Part shown: positions 12,369 through 23,100 of the stretch, piece after piece | Layout: every line of letters begins with the position of its first letter | Numbering within the stretch: the first letter of the stretch is position 1 | Assembly: GCA_030248225.1 (NCBI GenBank) | Contig: JASANE010012823.1 | Coordinates: forward strand, 106,886-170,885 | Source of the DNA: Trileptium ribeirensis | Taxonomy: Eukaryota > Nematoda > Enoplea > Enoplida > Thoracostomopsidae | Direction: 5' to 3' | DNA length: 64,000 nt | Made by a program: the position numbers and the translations under genes | The notes under the pieces: generated by a model | What the model was told of the DNA's origin: nothing | Seen by the model: only the letters and a program-made list of their open reading frames with translations | Database searches by the model: none

Positions 12369-12788
12369 GGCATAAGTCTAATATCGGGGCCCAAGAAATG
12401 AAAAAAATTTTTTGCTCCGATTTGCCTAAAATTTTGCATACGGGGGTTTTCCAGTATGGGGAATTCATTTTTGACACTTTTAGCGAAAAAAAATTTTTGA
12501 CCAAAAAAAATTTTTTTTGACCCAAAAAATTTTGAAAAAAATTTTTTTTTCAAAAAGTCACCCAAAACCATTTTTTGATGCCAACGGAAAAATCGGACAT
12601 GCTGCGGGTTTCTTTTTGGATTTGATGCAGTGCAGCTTGGTGAGCGCAACTAAGCAGCATCTCTTAAATTTCGTCGAGAGTCTTTTTATTTTTTCTCACG
12701 CTTGCTATCTGGCTTTGTAATTGTTGCCTCGTCTTCTCACATTTTCGTTTACTTTTTTCTCACGCTAGCTAATTTTGTAACACTTTCA
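12369..12788 (+). repeat. Left terminal inverted repeat of the Merlin element
   Basis: About 420 bp. Matches the complement of 13398-13807 from the outer end through the TTTTGTAACACTT that abuts the transposase remnant. Contains long A-run/T-run blocks around 12485-12560 that differ in length between the arms. Confidence 0.85.
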
Positions 12789-12917
12789 TCGTTTACCGCC
12801 TGCTTAGTTTTTGTTTTGATCCGAATGCACTTTGGAAATGGATGTTTTTCCGATTAACAGAACAGCTAAAGGACGAACGAGCTGCCGTTGCATTTTTGCC
12901 ACACGGCGTGACGTCAT

Positions 12918-13397
12918 ACACACTAGAGTGAGTGCCCGGTTTGTGCACGTGAAATGACCATGACACAGGATGCCTGTGTGGCTGGTTTCAAGTGGCGTTG
13001 GCCCCCAAAAGCATGCCAAGCAAAGTATTTTGACCAACAGTTACTTACGCAACCACCAGATTGCCGCCAAAGAAGGTCGTCATGCTGATCTACTTCTGGG
13101 CCGCGGAGGTCAAATACAAGCAGATTGAATTCCTCGTAAACGTGGCGCACAATACGGTTATTGATTACATGCAGTACCTCCGTGATATCTGTAGCTGGAA
13201 GCTTTTGCAAGATCCAGTTCGCCTTGAGCGATTACCGGGGCTGTCTGCCAAATAGACGAGAGCGTCATGGTCAAACGGAAATACAACCGCGGCAGACTGC
13301 AGCGTGAACGATGGGTCTTCGGCATATATGATGTCCTTGTAAAGGAGGGCTATTTTAGTGCTTTGTCGACGACCGTTCTGCAGCAACCCTGCTACCG
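12918..13397 (+). pseudogene. Broken Merlin (IS1595/ISXO2-like) transposase
   Basis: Remnant of a DDE-type transposase. Three recognisable blocks sit in different frames. The first is an N-terminal zinc-ribbon-like piece (ECPVCAREM...FKWRW, from about 12930). The second is a helix-turn-helix region (LIYFWA...NTVIDYMQYLRDIC, 13061-13255). The third is the start of the catalytic domain (QIDES...KRKYNRGR...WVFG, to about 13325). At least two frameshifts separate them, and an in-frame TAG follows the second block. After the WVFG block the sequence runs into the right inverted repeat, so the remaining catalytic residues are deleted. Nonfunctional. Confidence 0.85.
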
Positions 13398-13807
13398 AAG
13401 TGTTACAAAATTAGCTAGCGTGAGAAAAAGTAAACGAAATGTGAGAAGACGAGGCAACAATTACAAAGCCAGATAGCAAGCGTGAGAAAAAATAAAGACT
13501 CTCGACGAAATTTAAGAGATGCTGCTTAGTTGCGCTCACCAAGCTGCACTGCATCAAATCCAAAAAGTAAGTTGAATATGTTGATTTTTCTGTTGGGCCA
13601 TCAAAAAATGGTTTAATTTCGGCAAAAAAAATTTTTTTTAGAAAATTTTTGGGTAGAAAAAAAATTTTTTTGGTCAAAAAATTTTTTTTTCGCTAAAAGT
13701 GTCAAAAATGAATTCCCCATACTGGAAAACCCCCGTATGCAAAATTTTAGGCAAATCGGAGCAAAAAATTTTTTTCATTTCTTGGGCCCCGATATTAGAC
13801 TTATGCC
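13398..13807 (-). repeat. Right terminal inverted repeat of the Merlin element
   Basis: Mirror of the left arm and ends in GGGCCCCGATATTAGACTTA at the outer border. The target duplication GCATTATG follows immediately. Confidence 0.85.
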
Positions 13808-13815
13808 GCATTATG

Positions 13816-15300
13816 TTTATTTGGGAATTGGTTGCAATTAGTGTTAGATAACCGCCGTGAAAGCTGTCGGCCGGCCGTTAAACAAAAAGCCTGGCGAAGA
13901 TTGTCCCAGGCCACGTCTGAATTCCGGCCGTCGGCCAGCGGCTGGTCGATCACAATTTCTGACCGTTAACCGCCGCAAATTCGTCGGCGGTCCGTTAGCG
14001 GCCGGCTGTTAATACTTCGCTGCAATCACTACTGGATCCAGACGGTGGCAAAGAAGATAGAGTCAGACCTAAGTCCTGTTATCTAAAATTTGTGAAAAAA
14101 ATACAAAATATGAACAGTGTCAAAAAATTTGTTGATCAAGGATGGAGCTTTGGCCGAGGGCCATAGGTGGTGAAGAACCACCGGCTTTGAGGGGATAGAT
14201 TTTCTCGGGTGCTTTTGGCCATCACGCTATTTTCTTTCCAATTTTTGTCTTTCACCCTATTTTTGCAAAATTTTACGGCGCCGGAAGCGCGCAGTCGGCC
14301 AGCAGGGCGAAGGGAAAGGGTGATGAGTCCCTCTTTAAAAAGACCTGGATCTGCCAGTGGTTACAATTGACAGTCGTGAAATTCGTTGTTCAGCAGTTAT
14401 GGGTTTTCGCTTGGTCGGCCGTGGTCTGTACTGTTACTACTATATACCAACAGCATATGAACTATAAACCGCACTACTGGAACTTCATTAACCAACATGC
14501 AAGGATTTTGCACAAACTAGTGTCACCATGTCATGTTAAATATATACGTTTATTTTTAAACTAACATACCCGCCAATGTTTGATAAACCTCAAAGTCGGA
14601 TGTCGTCTAGCACTAAGTATATTGCAGTCTCGCTTTTGTCAGCCTACGCGTAAAGATTCGGCACTTGCTATAGCACGCCGTGTAAAACCTTTAGACAAAA
14701 ATAATTTTGAATACATGCTGAAAAATCATTTACAAATATTAAATTCATATCGTAGTAAGAGAATCTTCTTAGCAGTCAGCCGTATATTTGCCGTCGCTTA
14801 GCCATTGAATAGCCGGCTTGCCATTGAGCTGTCTGTCCACCGTTAGCCCTCGACGAAAATTTTAACGGCCGTCGATGGCTGGGAATTTGACTTCAAAACC
14901 TGAAGCTGAACAACACTAGTTGGGATCGAACAAACTGTGTAATGGCAGTTTATTACGAGTATAGCAAAGTTTTCAAATTGAACTGTTGTGTTGCGCGCAC
15001 CATATGTCAAAGCAACAGCTACCTTGGTTAGAATCACAAGTTGATTAAACTTTAACCCCTACAGAATCAGGAAGTCAAAATATTCAAAAATTGCTATTCA
15101 TTTTATAATTAGCAACGTAGTAAAATCGATGCAGTATTCGAGCCACATTTTCATTCTATTTGGTATAAATTTGGATGTCCATTAACCTAAGCGCGCCATT
15201 CAAAACTCAGAGTTACAGAAACATCTGGGAGAGGGCTCTTCGTTGCACGAAATGTGGAGGCGGCAGCTCCCCCTCCGCTATCTTGTGTCCACCTGTTTTC
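13816..15300. other. Intergenic, with a GC-rich palindromic patch
   Basis: 13850-14020 is GC-rich for this region and packed with GGCCGGCC, CGGCCGTCGGCC and CCGCCG words. Similar CGGCCGTCGATGG words recur at 14860. This looks like a repeat with short internal inverted units. 14150-14350 is another unclassified repeat-like patch. The frames at 14367 and 14580 have no recognisable domain. Confidence 0.4.
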
Positions 15301-15672
15301 GCAACTATCGTTGGCCTTTAGTGCACTACATTCGAGGAAAATAATACAGAATTTTTGTGCCAAATCCCACAGCTTTATAGAGATGTATCACCCAACCAAT
15401 TGCTCGCTTATGCCATTTTTCCGCAAAAAAATAGTCAACTAGCTGTGCCTTTTGTGACTTTTGGCTTTGTTCAAGCTGAAGTTTGCGACGCCGACGGTCC
15501 AAACAAATTTTTGTTTGTTTCCGCAGTATAATGACAGTTGATTACATAGCCAAGCATGAAGATACTGTTTCTGGTTTTTTTGTTGTTTTTCTTTTTTGTT
15601 TGTCTTTTTTCAGTTATTCAAGACTAATAATTTGTATGGTAGTTGGGAATTTGCCGATATAGGCGCTTAGTA
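15301..15672 (+). mobile_element. CCCAACTA-family element, uninterrupted copy
   Basis: About 370 bp, one of three copies in the window. Shared landmarks in order are CAACTA at the start, CCACAGCTTT, TTTCCGCAAA, GAAGTTTGCG...GACGGTCCAAAC, ACATAGCCAAGCATGAA, GTAGTTGGGAATTTG, and the terminal AGGCGCTTAGTA. The inverted ends CCCAACTA/TAGTTGGG are clearest in the 17983 copy. It encodes nothing. It is the reference for the 29036 copy, which carries an extra kilobase. Confidence 0.7.
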
Positions 15673-16805
15673 TGTCATATTACTATAGTATATATTAATA
15701 AATGCACGATCGTAGATGATTCGCCAACTCAGCCGACTATAATGTATAAATATTGAAACCAATCAGATCAACAATAATTATTATTATTAACTATTACAGT
15801 GAGCAAGTGGCATCAAAACGATGTCTGCTATACAGATTTTCTTCGCGGACGACATGTTGTGTCTTGCTGTTTTTGTGAGCCCAACGTATCAGCTGCAGCA
15901 GTATTCGGGACAGAATTGAATCGACTCGTAATGAAAGACTCTTTGACAAATTGATCTGTTTGATCGTCGCGTATTCCATCGAATAAATCTTCTGCATCGA
16001 TTGTTGTTGAAAGAATTATATTTTCGCTGTAATTTTGTAAATATACAATACCTAAATACGTTAGTCTGGTTTAAATGGATATTCGTGGGTTATTCTTTCG
16101 TCAAATCTATTTACATTCTTAAAATTATTGGCAGCATATATTTCACAAACTAGCTCGAAATTTACGACTCCGTTTCCTAGAAACGCTTTTCAGAATCACG
16201 TTCCTTCATCGCAGTTTTATTCACCCTTAGACCGCGGACACAGCTGTCGGACTCAGCATGTCATTTGATGAACACCGACAAACTTGCAAATTGGGCTACT
16301 GAGAAAATATGCATACATGCTGATAGGGGAGAGGGGGATTATCCCCTGAGAGTTGCCCACCCTTGGGGCTTCGCCGACGCCATGAGAGGTAGTCTGATTT
16401 TTCTGATCCGTTTTTCAAAATATGCGAATGTGCAAGTGCAAAAATTTGGTCGACAGGAGTTCTGTTCGCATTTGTTAAACTGCAAATAGCGATGACAAAA
16501 CTGTGTGTGCTAGTTTTTGCACGGTTCACTTTAAAACTTCACAAAAAAACTACCTTCGTGTACGTATTTGAAACTAACTCATACATACCTAGCGGCTGTG
16601 ATCATTTGCTAAACACTGACGGCGTAATGTCCGTTTGCTTCTGGTTTTAAGTTTTCGAAGTTTCGTTGAAAATACCTATTTCACTTATATGCCTCAGTCC
16701 GTTTGCTATCGATTTTTGAATCGAAATATGATTTCAACACTACCCTTAGAGTTATATCTCTCGCTGGTTTCTATTTTGATTTACCATATCGGTAGTACGC
16801 TCACT
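15673..16805. other. Intergenic, no gene seen
   Basis: AT-rich. A minus-strand frame at 15794-15997 vaguely resembles the end of a retroelement RNase H region but has no diagnostic motif. Nothing else was recognised. Confidence 0.35.
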
Positions 16806-17067
16806 TTCGCTTACGGAACCGGGCAACTATACAATGCTAACAGACCACGTATATTCGGTTTCGCTTACGGAACCGGACAACTATACAATTCTAACAAACA
16901 ATATATATTCGGTTTCGGTTATGGACCCGGACAACTATACAATTCTCACAGCCAATGTAAATTCAAATTTGCTTAGGTAATCGGATAACGAAAAATGCAA
17001 ACAGACCACGTATATTCGGTTTCGCTTAAGGGATCGGACAACTATAACACAATGCTAACAGACCGTG
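16806..17067 (+). repeat. 54-bp minisatellite, about five copies
   Basis: Units start at 16806, 16860, 16914, about 16968 and 17021. The consensus opens TTCGCTTACGGAACCGGACA and closes with ...TATATTCGGT. Three units translate as diverged FAYGTGQLYN-type 18-residue repeats, because 54 is a multiple of three. The frame stops at the fourth unit and has no ATG-led gene structure. Confidence 0.8.
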
Positions 17068-17982
17068 AGAAAATTCGTTTATCGCGTGTTTTATTTACAT
17101 TTGCAAACTCTATGGTGGGTAGAAGGTAAAATTCGAGAGCTGCCGACGGTTTAAGGGGGACCCTTATTGGTATTTTTGACAAATCCATTCACACAAAACT
17201 TAACACGCTCATTTTCCACATCCCACGCATAGGATGAAGGTCTGTATAACGTCACACCCACATCCCGCATGTGGGATGCGACACTACTAATTTAGTTGCA
17301 CACAATGGCGTGTAGCAACTCTAAAATAAAAAAATGGCGTGCCATAAAAACATTCGGATCCCATATGTGGGGCGTGGGCATGAAGCAAGAGTTCTCGTTT
17401 GGACCATATGCTTCAGCGTCTGAAAATACTGGGCACTGAATTGCGTTAAATTGGCTTACACTGCTGTCTATACTATTTACATTTTATAACCACATTGTTT
17501 CGACTATATCAGCTTAGCCGGGCTCGTGATATGTCGCAGTTCCCCACTGCTCTGTAGCCGATTGTGGTTTGATCGCCCAGTCAGATGCGGTCCACGAATG
17601 ATATTAAATTTCCTTTTGCCTTAAAATGGAATATTTAAGATCTTTTTTATTTTCAGTAGGGTTCCCACCGTGTGACGCAATATTAGAAGCAGCGAGCGCT
17701 ACGTATAAAATATTATAGGTTTGGTTATCTTGATGCTAGGCGCGTGGAAATATTGGTTGAGACCACAAAAGGAAAGCGAATTTAAAAACGTTTTAAATCA
17801 GTCAAATCAGTTTACGATGTGTCTTAAATCAAAGTACTACAGGAAATGGTTACTTTCCTGAAATTAGGTAGCTAACTCTTTGAAGTACATTGAAATTAGA
17901 TGGCCTTAAATGTTGAGTCATATTCCTCCAACAACTAAATCCACAGAAAGAATTGCGTGCAAGCGCGCAGATTAAAATATAA
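17068..17982. other. Intergenic with short palindromes
   Basis: 17215-17380 holds three related short dyads: CATCCCACGCATAGGATG, CATCCCGCATGTGGGATG and ATCCCATATGTGGGG. No gene was recognised. Confidence 0.4.
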
Positions 17983-18342
17983 GTACTAAGCGCCTAGGTG
18001 GGCAAATTCCCAACTATTGTAAACATTGTTGGACTTTAATGATCATTGATAAAATGAGAAACAAAACAGAAAAAACAAACAAAATCCGAAACAAAATGTT
18101 CATGCCTAACTATGTAATAAATTGCCATTATACTCTAGTCGCCATAACATTATAGTGCAGAAATTCGATTGGACCGTCGGCGGCGCAAACTTCAGCCTGA
18201 ACATAGCCAAAAGTAGTAAAAGGCACAACTATGTGACCATATTAATAAAATAGCACGCTTCTTATCTATAAGACTGTGGTTTTGTCACAAAATTCAGTAT
18301 TTTTCTCAAATTTAGTGCACTAAAGGTCTAACGGTAGTTGGG
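17983..18342 (-). mobile_element. CCCAACTA-family element, inverted copy
   Basis: Reverse-oriented copy of the 15301 element, starting TACTAAGCGCCTAGGTGGGC and ending GGTAGTTGGG. The inverted ends are CCCAACTA (18009-18016) and TAGTTGGG (18335-18342). It keeps the GACGGTCCAA and ACATAGTTAGGCATGAA landmarks in complement and has no large insertion. Confidence 0.7.
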
Positions 18343-18974
18343 AATAATTTGGTGTATAACTTAGGATATAATTCAATTATATATAAGAACAGTGTTGCTG
18401 ACCGGTCTATTGCATCACATTATCTAGTGTGTGCCTAAACAACCGATGGCTCAAGTTATATATCCGGGACCCAAAACGATATATGTTATCTTCGATTATG
18501 ATATATACATATTAAGTATTTTATCATGACTGTTACACACTGGACGGAACGGTGATCACTACTAATATTATGTAATCAACCTACCGTGCCCTGAAATTGT
18601 GTCTTTTTGAAATATTTGGCTCCGCTTTTGTTTACTTCATGATGAAACTATCAATTCAGTATATTTCGCCCAGCTTTCAAGAATATGATTTCTACGCTGT
18701 TATATCACGTCGCATTGCATTTTAAACGTGGTGATATTCAGTACGTCTAACTTTTCTATCATTTTCAAAACTGAATTATCTGCCGAGAAAGGATAAAATC
18801 ATCTCAACTAAACAATTTGGTTTCAGAGAAAATAAAATTATGACCTCGGCTTGCTAGTGCTTCAACTTTCAGTTGAATTCATTGGGAATTAATGAATTTT
18901 GGAGTTCTTATTTTGCTACTGATTCACCTTTCAAATAGAAAAATAGTTATAGTAAACATTTATATAGAATATAT
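18343..18974. other. 3' flank of the 490-aa gene, no gene seen
   Basis: AT-rich spacer. No further exon for the minus-strand gene was recognised here. Confidence 0.35.
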
Positions 18975-18980
18975 TTTATT
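18975..18980 (-). promoter_or_regulatory. Candidate poly(A) signal of the 490-aa gene
   Basis: AATAAA on the minus strand about 110 nt after the TAA stop at 19092-19090. It supports the gene ending there rather than splicing onward. Confidence 0.55.
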
Positions 18981-19089
18981 TAAAATAGATACAGTTTGTG
19001 GTACTTTGAAGTTCGCCGCTCATGACACTTTGCTTACGCACAAAATGCTAAAATTGATGTAAAAGCCACAAATTGTAAGAAACCTATAC

Positions 19090-20147
19090 TTACAGCGACC
19101 GTTGCCTTCGAAGCGTCAAATGTATCACATCGTTCTCTGAACATCTTCTTTTTGAACCATCCGTTGTCCAGAATCGGCTATTGTTGTTGACATCGAGTAA
19201 GGTCGCATCTGGTTGGCCGTTTTCGTTTGGATTACTATTTTGTGGAGAAATAGGTGGACTTTTCAAACGCTTCCAATCAAGATAAAACTTCGAGTTCCGA
19301 CCACCACCTGTCGAAGTGAGGTGACTGAATTTTTCTAAGAAATGACCCCATGATGACGATGAAGATGATGCATTGCAAGACGATTTGATTTCACAATCGT
19401 TATTGGTATTTTCCGATTTTTGAGTTATAATATTGTCAATCGTTGCAGAAGTTCCTGACGTCCGCTTTTTTAGTACCTCAAATTTGTATTCAGCAGCAGC
19501 AGCTATTGGTGTTTGGGTATGACTTAAAGAATCGTCTGAATATATCAACGTATCAGGAACTTCGTTGAATTCCTGACGCTGATGGCCGTGCTTTCCAAAA
19601 TCTGGGAGTTTCAACTTACTAATTACATCGATTACATCGGGGAAACGAGAAGCTACTTCGATCGCAGTTGTAGTGATTTCAGTGCTTTTTTTGACGGTTG
19701 TTTTAATTTGTGACTGATTCGCAGAAATTTTGTTTCCACAGTCATCTATTCCTAGTAGTTTAGATGATGGAGGGTTCAGCACTTTCTCCGTTGTTTCAAA
19801 AACAGTTTTTAATGTATTTTTTTCGGCAACGTCACCAACAGTCTTGAGCGCGTTCAGAGGTTTTTCTGCAATCCCAGACGATGAAGGGATAAAATCCTCG
19901 ATTGGTGCCGGTTTTACGACAGCTGGATTCCCATTAGCAGCAGCGGACCCCTGTCCCGGAGCTCCATAAATACCTTCCTGAATTGCGATGGCTGTTTCGC
20001 CTACACCGAAACCCGTAAGACTGTCGAATACAATTACACCAAGCGCGTCAACATAAGCACCGGGATTTTTCGGTTGCTTTGCAACCACAGCGCTCTGGTA
20101 GACAAGTCCAGACGGCCGGAAGTCTTTGTGAATAGCAGATTCTACGC
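19090..20147 (-). CDS. 490-aa gene, exon 3 (long variable tail)
   Basis: The acceptor is CGATATTATAG|GC at 20148/20147. Completes G-VESAIHKDFRPSGLV, then about 310 residues of Ser/Thr/Lys-rich sequence to a TAA at 19092-19090. The consensus donor GTAAGTAT begins at 19093, within the last two codons. Confidence 0.8.
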
Positions 20148-23100
20148 CTATAATATCGGAAAAATGACATAGACACCTCACCGATTATAAATTAGTGTTA
20201 CCTAGGTGGCTGGTAAAATACTGCAAACTCTGGTTTTGTCTAAAATGGTCACAAAATTTTGAAGCGGTTGCGACTCCCTTTTTTGAATACCAGCTCTTAT
20301 GAGTAGATATGTAACCACCCAATACATCAGTAGTTGAACTGATCAACCGTAACATAATGCTATTAAACTAAATGAATTTCTAATCATAAGTCGGTGACCC
20401 TGCAGGGCCGCGGCAATGACTCACCGTACCTTTCTAGAACCTTGGGGCTCAGGGGGCTTCATCCTGATGCAGAAATGGATAATTTATTACATGTATAGTA
20501 CACGGGGCCTCGAACACCGTTGCATGTACTGTTGTATTACGGGGGAGGGGCTGGGGGTCGGGCACTGAAATGTTGGGCGTGGGGGTGAGGATCGGGCAGT
20601 GAAATGTTAGGAGAGGGGGATAGGGGTCGAGCACTAAAATGCTGGGGAAGGGCGTAGCTGCTCGAACATTTTTGCCGCGACACGGAGACCCTAGCTCTGA
20701 AGATGTTGCCAGGCCGACCATTGTTACAGATAACGAGCCAATCCAACTTAAATTGTGAACATTGAACCAAACACTATGCACAATTATAGTGCTGGAAAAT
20801 ACCTGTAGTTATTCCATCAAGAGCAACACCACCTGCAATTCCCCCGGCAACAGCGGCAACTGGACCTCCGACTAAGCCTCCAACTACGCCTCCCGTGACG
20901 ACACCTGTTGTTCTTGTGGCTGATTTCATTGCCATATCGCCTGCTGATCGATTGCCTGTAGCGTAGTGAATCACTGAAACTCAAAACAATAATACATTAT
21001 GTAGGTTTCACGTTTATTAAACTTCGGATCATTATTTGGGATTTCTGCTGTAGTCTCAGATTCGCTAAATAAATAATAGAGAGAAAGCCGTATTTTCAAG
21101 CATCCAGTGCAGTATCTCATTTGCAATTAATGCAGGTATAAAAATTCTATTTTGCTGCTTGCTAATTGCAGTTAATTTATCACTTTCATACTTAACTTTT
21201 TTCTTAAATCAAAAATTGAAGAGAGTATACATTTCCAAAAGTGCAGGCGTGTTGTGAGGCATCCACCACGAAAATATTTCATAATATAAGTATAATGGAA
21301 CCGTGACAAGATCACATCTAACAAATATTAATTAGCGGACAGCCTATGGTGTTGAAATCGGCGTTGTCAATTGGTGTTGAACAACGAAAACAATAATTAA
21401 AACAGGTTTAATTTACAAACCCATGACAAGAATTTTTATTCCATAATAATCGGTGTGGAAAATATGAAATTTGTTAATAATGTATATAGTTGAAAGTTTG
21501 AACTACGCTTTTTAGTAGTTGACATCAAAATAATTTTACCAACAAACAGTAAATTAGGATTTATGTTTTACAAAATTTTTTCGTTTCTTATACTTATATA
21601 TGGATGATACTAAATACATTTATAATAAGCCGAATAGTTTCCTTGACTTTTGCGATACATTTAACAATCTGGAAATGTTGGATCGGTACAAAACTATAAC
21701 ATAATTTACTGCGACCAATTTCTTCTCCCTATATATCTCGCTCTTTCCAGCTTAGTCTTCTCTTTGCCTGTATCTCACTCCGTCCGCTTTACTCATCTGT
21801 CTATTCATGACTCGAAGGTATCCAAGGGCTTACGGTGGGGGGTGTGCCGTAGATAAAAAATTGCTCCATGCTACCCAGTTTTCTCATGTTTTTACCCATT
21901 TTTCTTAAGTTTTTACCCTTAAAATTTTTGTAATTTGGCTCACAGTTGTTCATATTATTTCTATTTTCCCTAGCATTATGCTCATTAACCTTTCTGCGGG
22001 TGGAGTATAAGGCGAAAATCTGGCTCAGGAAGGTCCGAACCTAAGAGTGACTTACCCGCTGCCCCTTCATGGACATCTATGGATACATAATTTTTACCCA
22101 CTAACGCTTTTAAAAATCACTGTTATCATTGCCTGGTTAACTGATGGGGTTATAATAAAATAATTGTAAACGGCCGCGTTCTTGCCGGGCCCCTCCACTT
22201 TTGATGAGCTTAGAACGACCCTGACATTTAAAGTGGTTCTTTTTATAATTTTGCTATAAACTGTGTCAATTTAAAAATCAGAAAATATATCAGTATTTTC
22301 AATTGGTTTAGTTTTTTGATAACCGTAAATTTGCGACATCAAAACAATAGTAGCAGAATTCAGATGCTATGTTGAAACAAAATGTTACTGGTCAAAAACA
22401 GTCACCTGTTGATTATCAACTTTGAATTTTGAAAGGACCGTGTTCTTAAACAAATTCAATGAACAGTGATGTAACCAAATTGCATCTACTACAGTTTAGA
22501 TTTTAATTCGACTTCGACAGATGTTCTTTCGTAAAAAAATGTGGAAAATTTCATTGAATGTTTGCGAACACAAGGTGTCTTCACTGTCATCGCGGTTTTT
22601 CAACGCTTTTCGATTGAGCAAAAAGAGGTCCTAACATTTTTATGCAAAAATAACAAAAAAAGATGAACTACTGATGTAGGTAAATTTACTTTCCGCATCA
22701 TTTAGTAAGAATCGTGTTAAAATGAATGATAACATTGTACAGCCATTTCGTTCCTTAATAAAAATTCCATCGCTTTTCTAATTTGACAGACCAACTAAAC
22801 TTTTAAAAAACACCTTATGCATTGGTCATCTTCCATATTTATGAACATATTAATTAATTATTGTGTATTAATTTAATTTAATTAATTGAGTTATTAATTG
22901 TGCAATATTGAAGTGGATACATTTGGGTTTTTAATTGGAACATTAGTTTCAAATTCAAATCAAATTTTATTCAGTTCCTATGGTACATACGAGACTACAT
23001 TTACTGCAATGTTCTGCTTCTCAAACGTGTTCATACGACTTGCAAGTTGCAATGTAATTGAATGTTGTCGAACTAGTGTAGTATTTAATGGGCTAACGCA

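Larger units (their letters stand above)
12369..13807. mobile_element. Merlin-type DNA transposon with long inverted repeats
   Basis: 1,439-bp element bounded by a perfect 8-bp direct repeat GCATTATG (12361-12368 and 13808-13815). It opens with GGCATAAGTCTAATATCGGG and closes with the complement. The inverted arms run about 12369-12788 and 13398-13807 and are near identical apart from slippage in their A/T runs. The interior carries a broken transposase of the IS1595/ISXO2-like family, to which animal Merlin elements belong. Merlin elements make 8-9 bp target duplications, which fits. The C-terminal catalytic half is missing, so this copy could move only with help from elsewhere. Confidence 0.88.

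Noticed and set aside
15794..15997. Minus-strand retroelement RNase H/linker fragment
   Set aside because: Only vague similarity (ILLQLIRWAHK). No YTDH or other diagnostic motif is present.
16635..16976. 113-codon frame containing the 54-bp repeat as a gene
   Set aside because: It has no ATG at its start, ends inside the repeat, and shows no splice or domain support.
20449..20781. Pro/Ser-rich minus-strand frames in intron 2 of the 490-aa gene
   Set aside because: They are translations of the G-rich minisatellite on its opposite strand.
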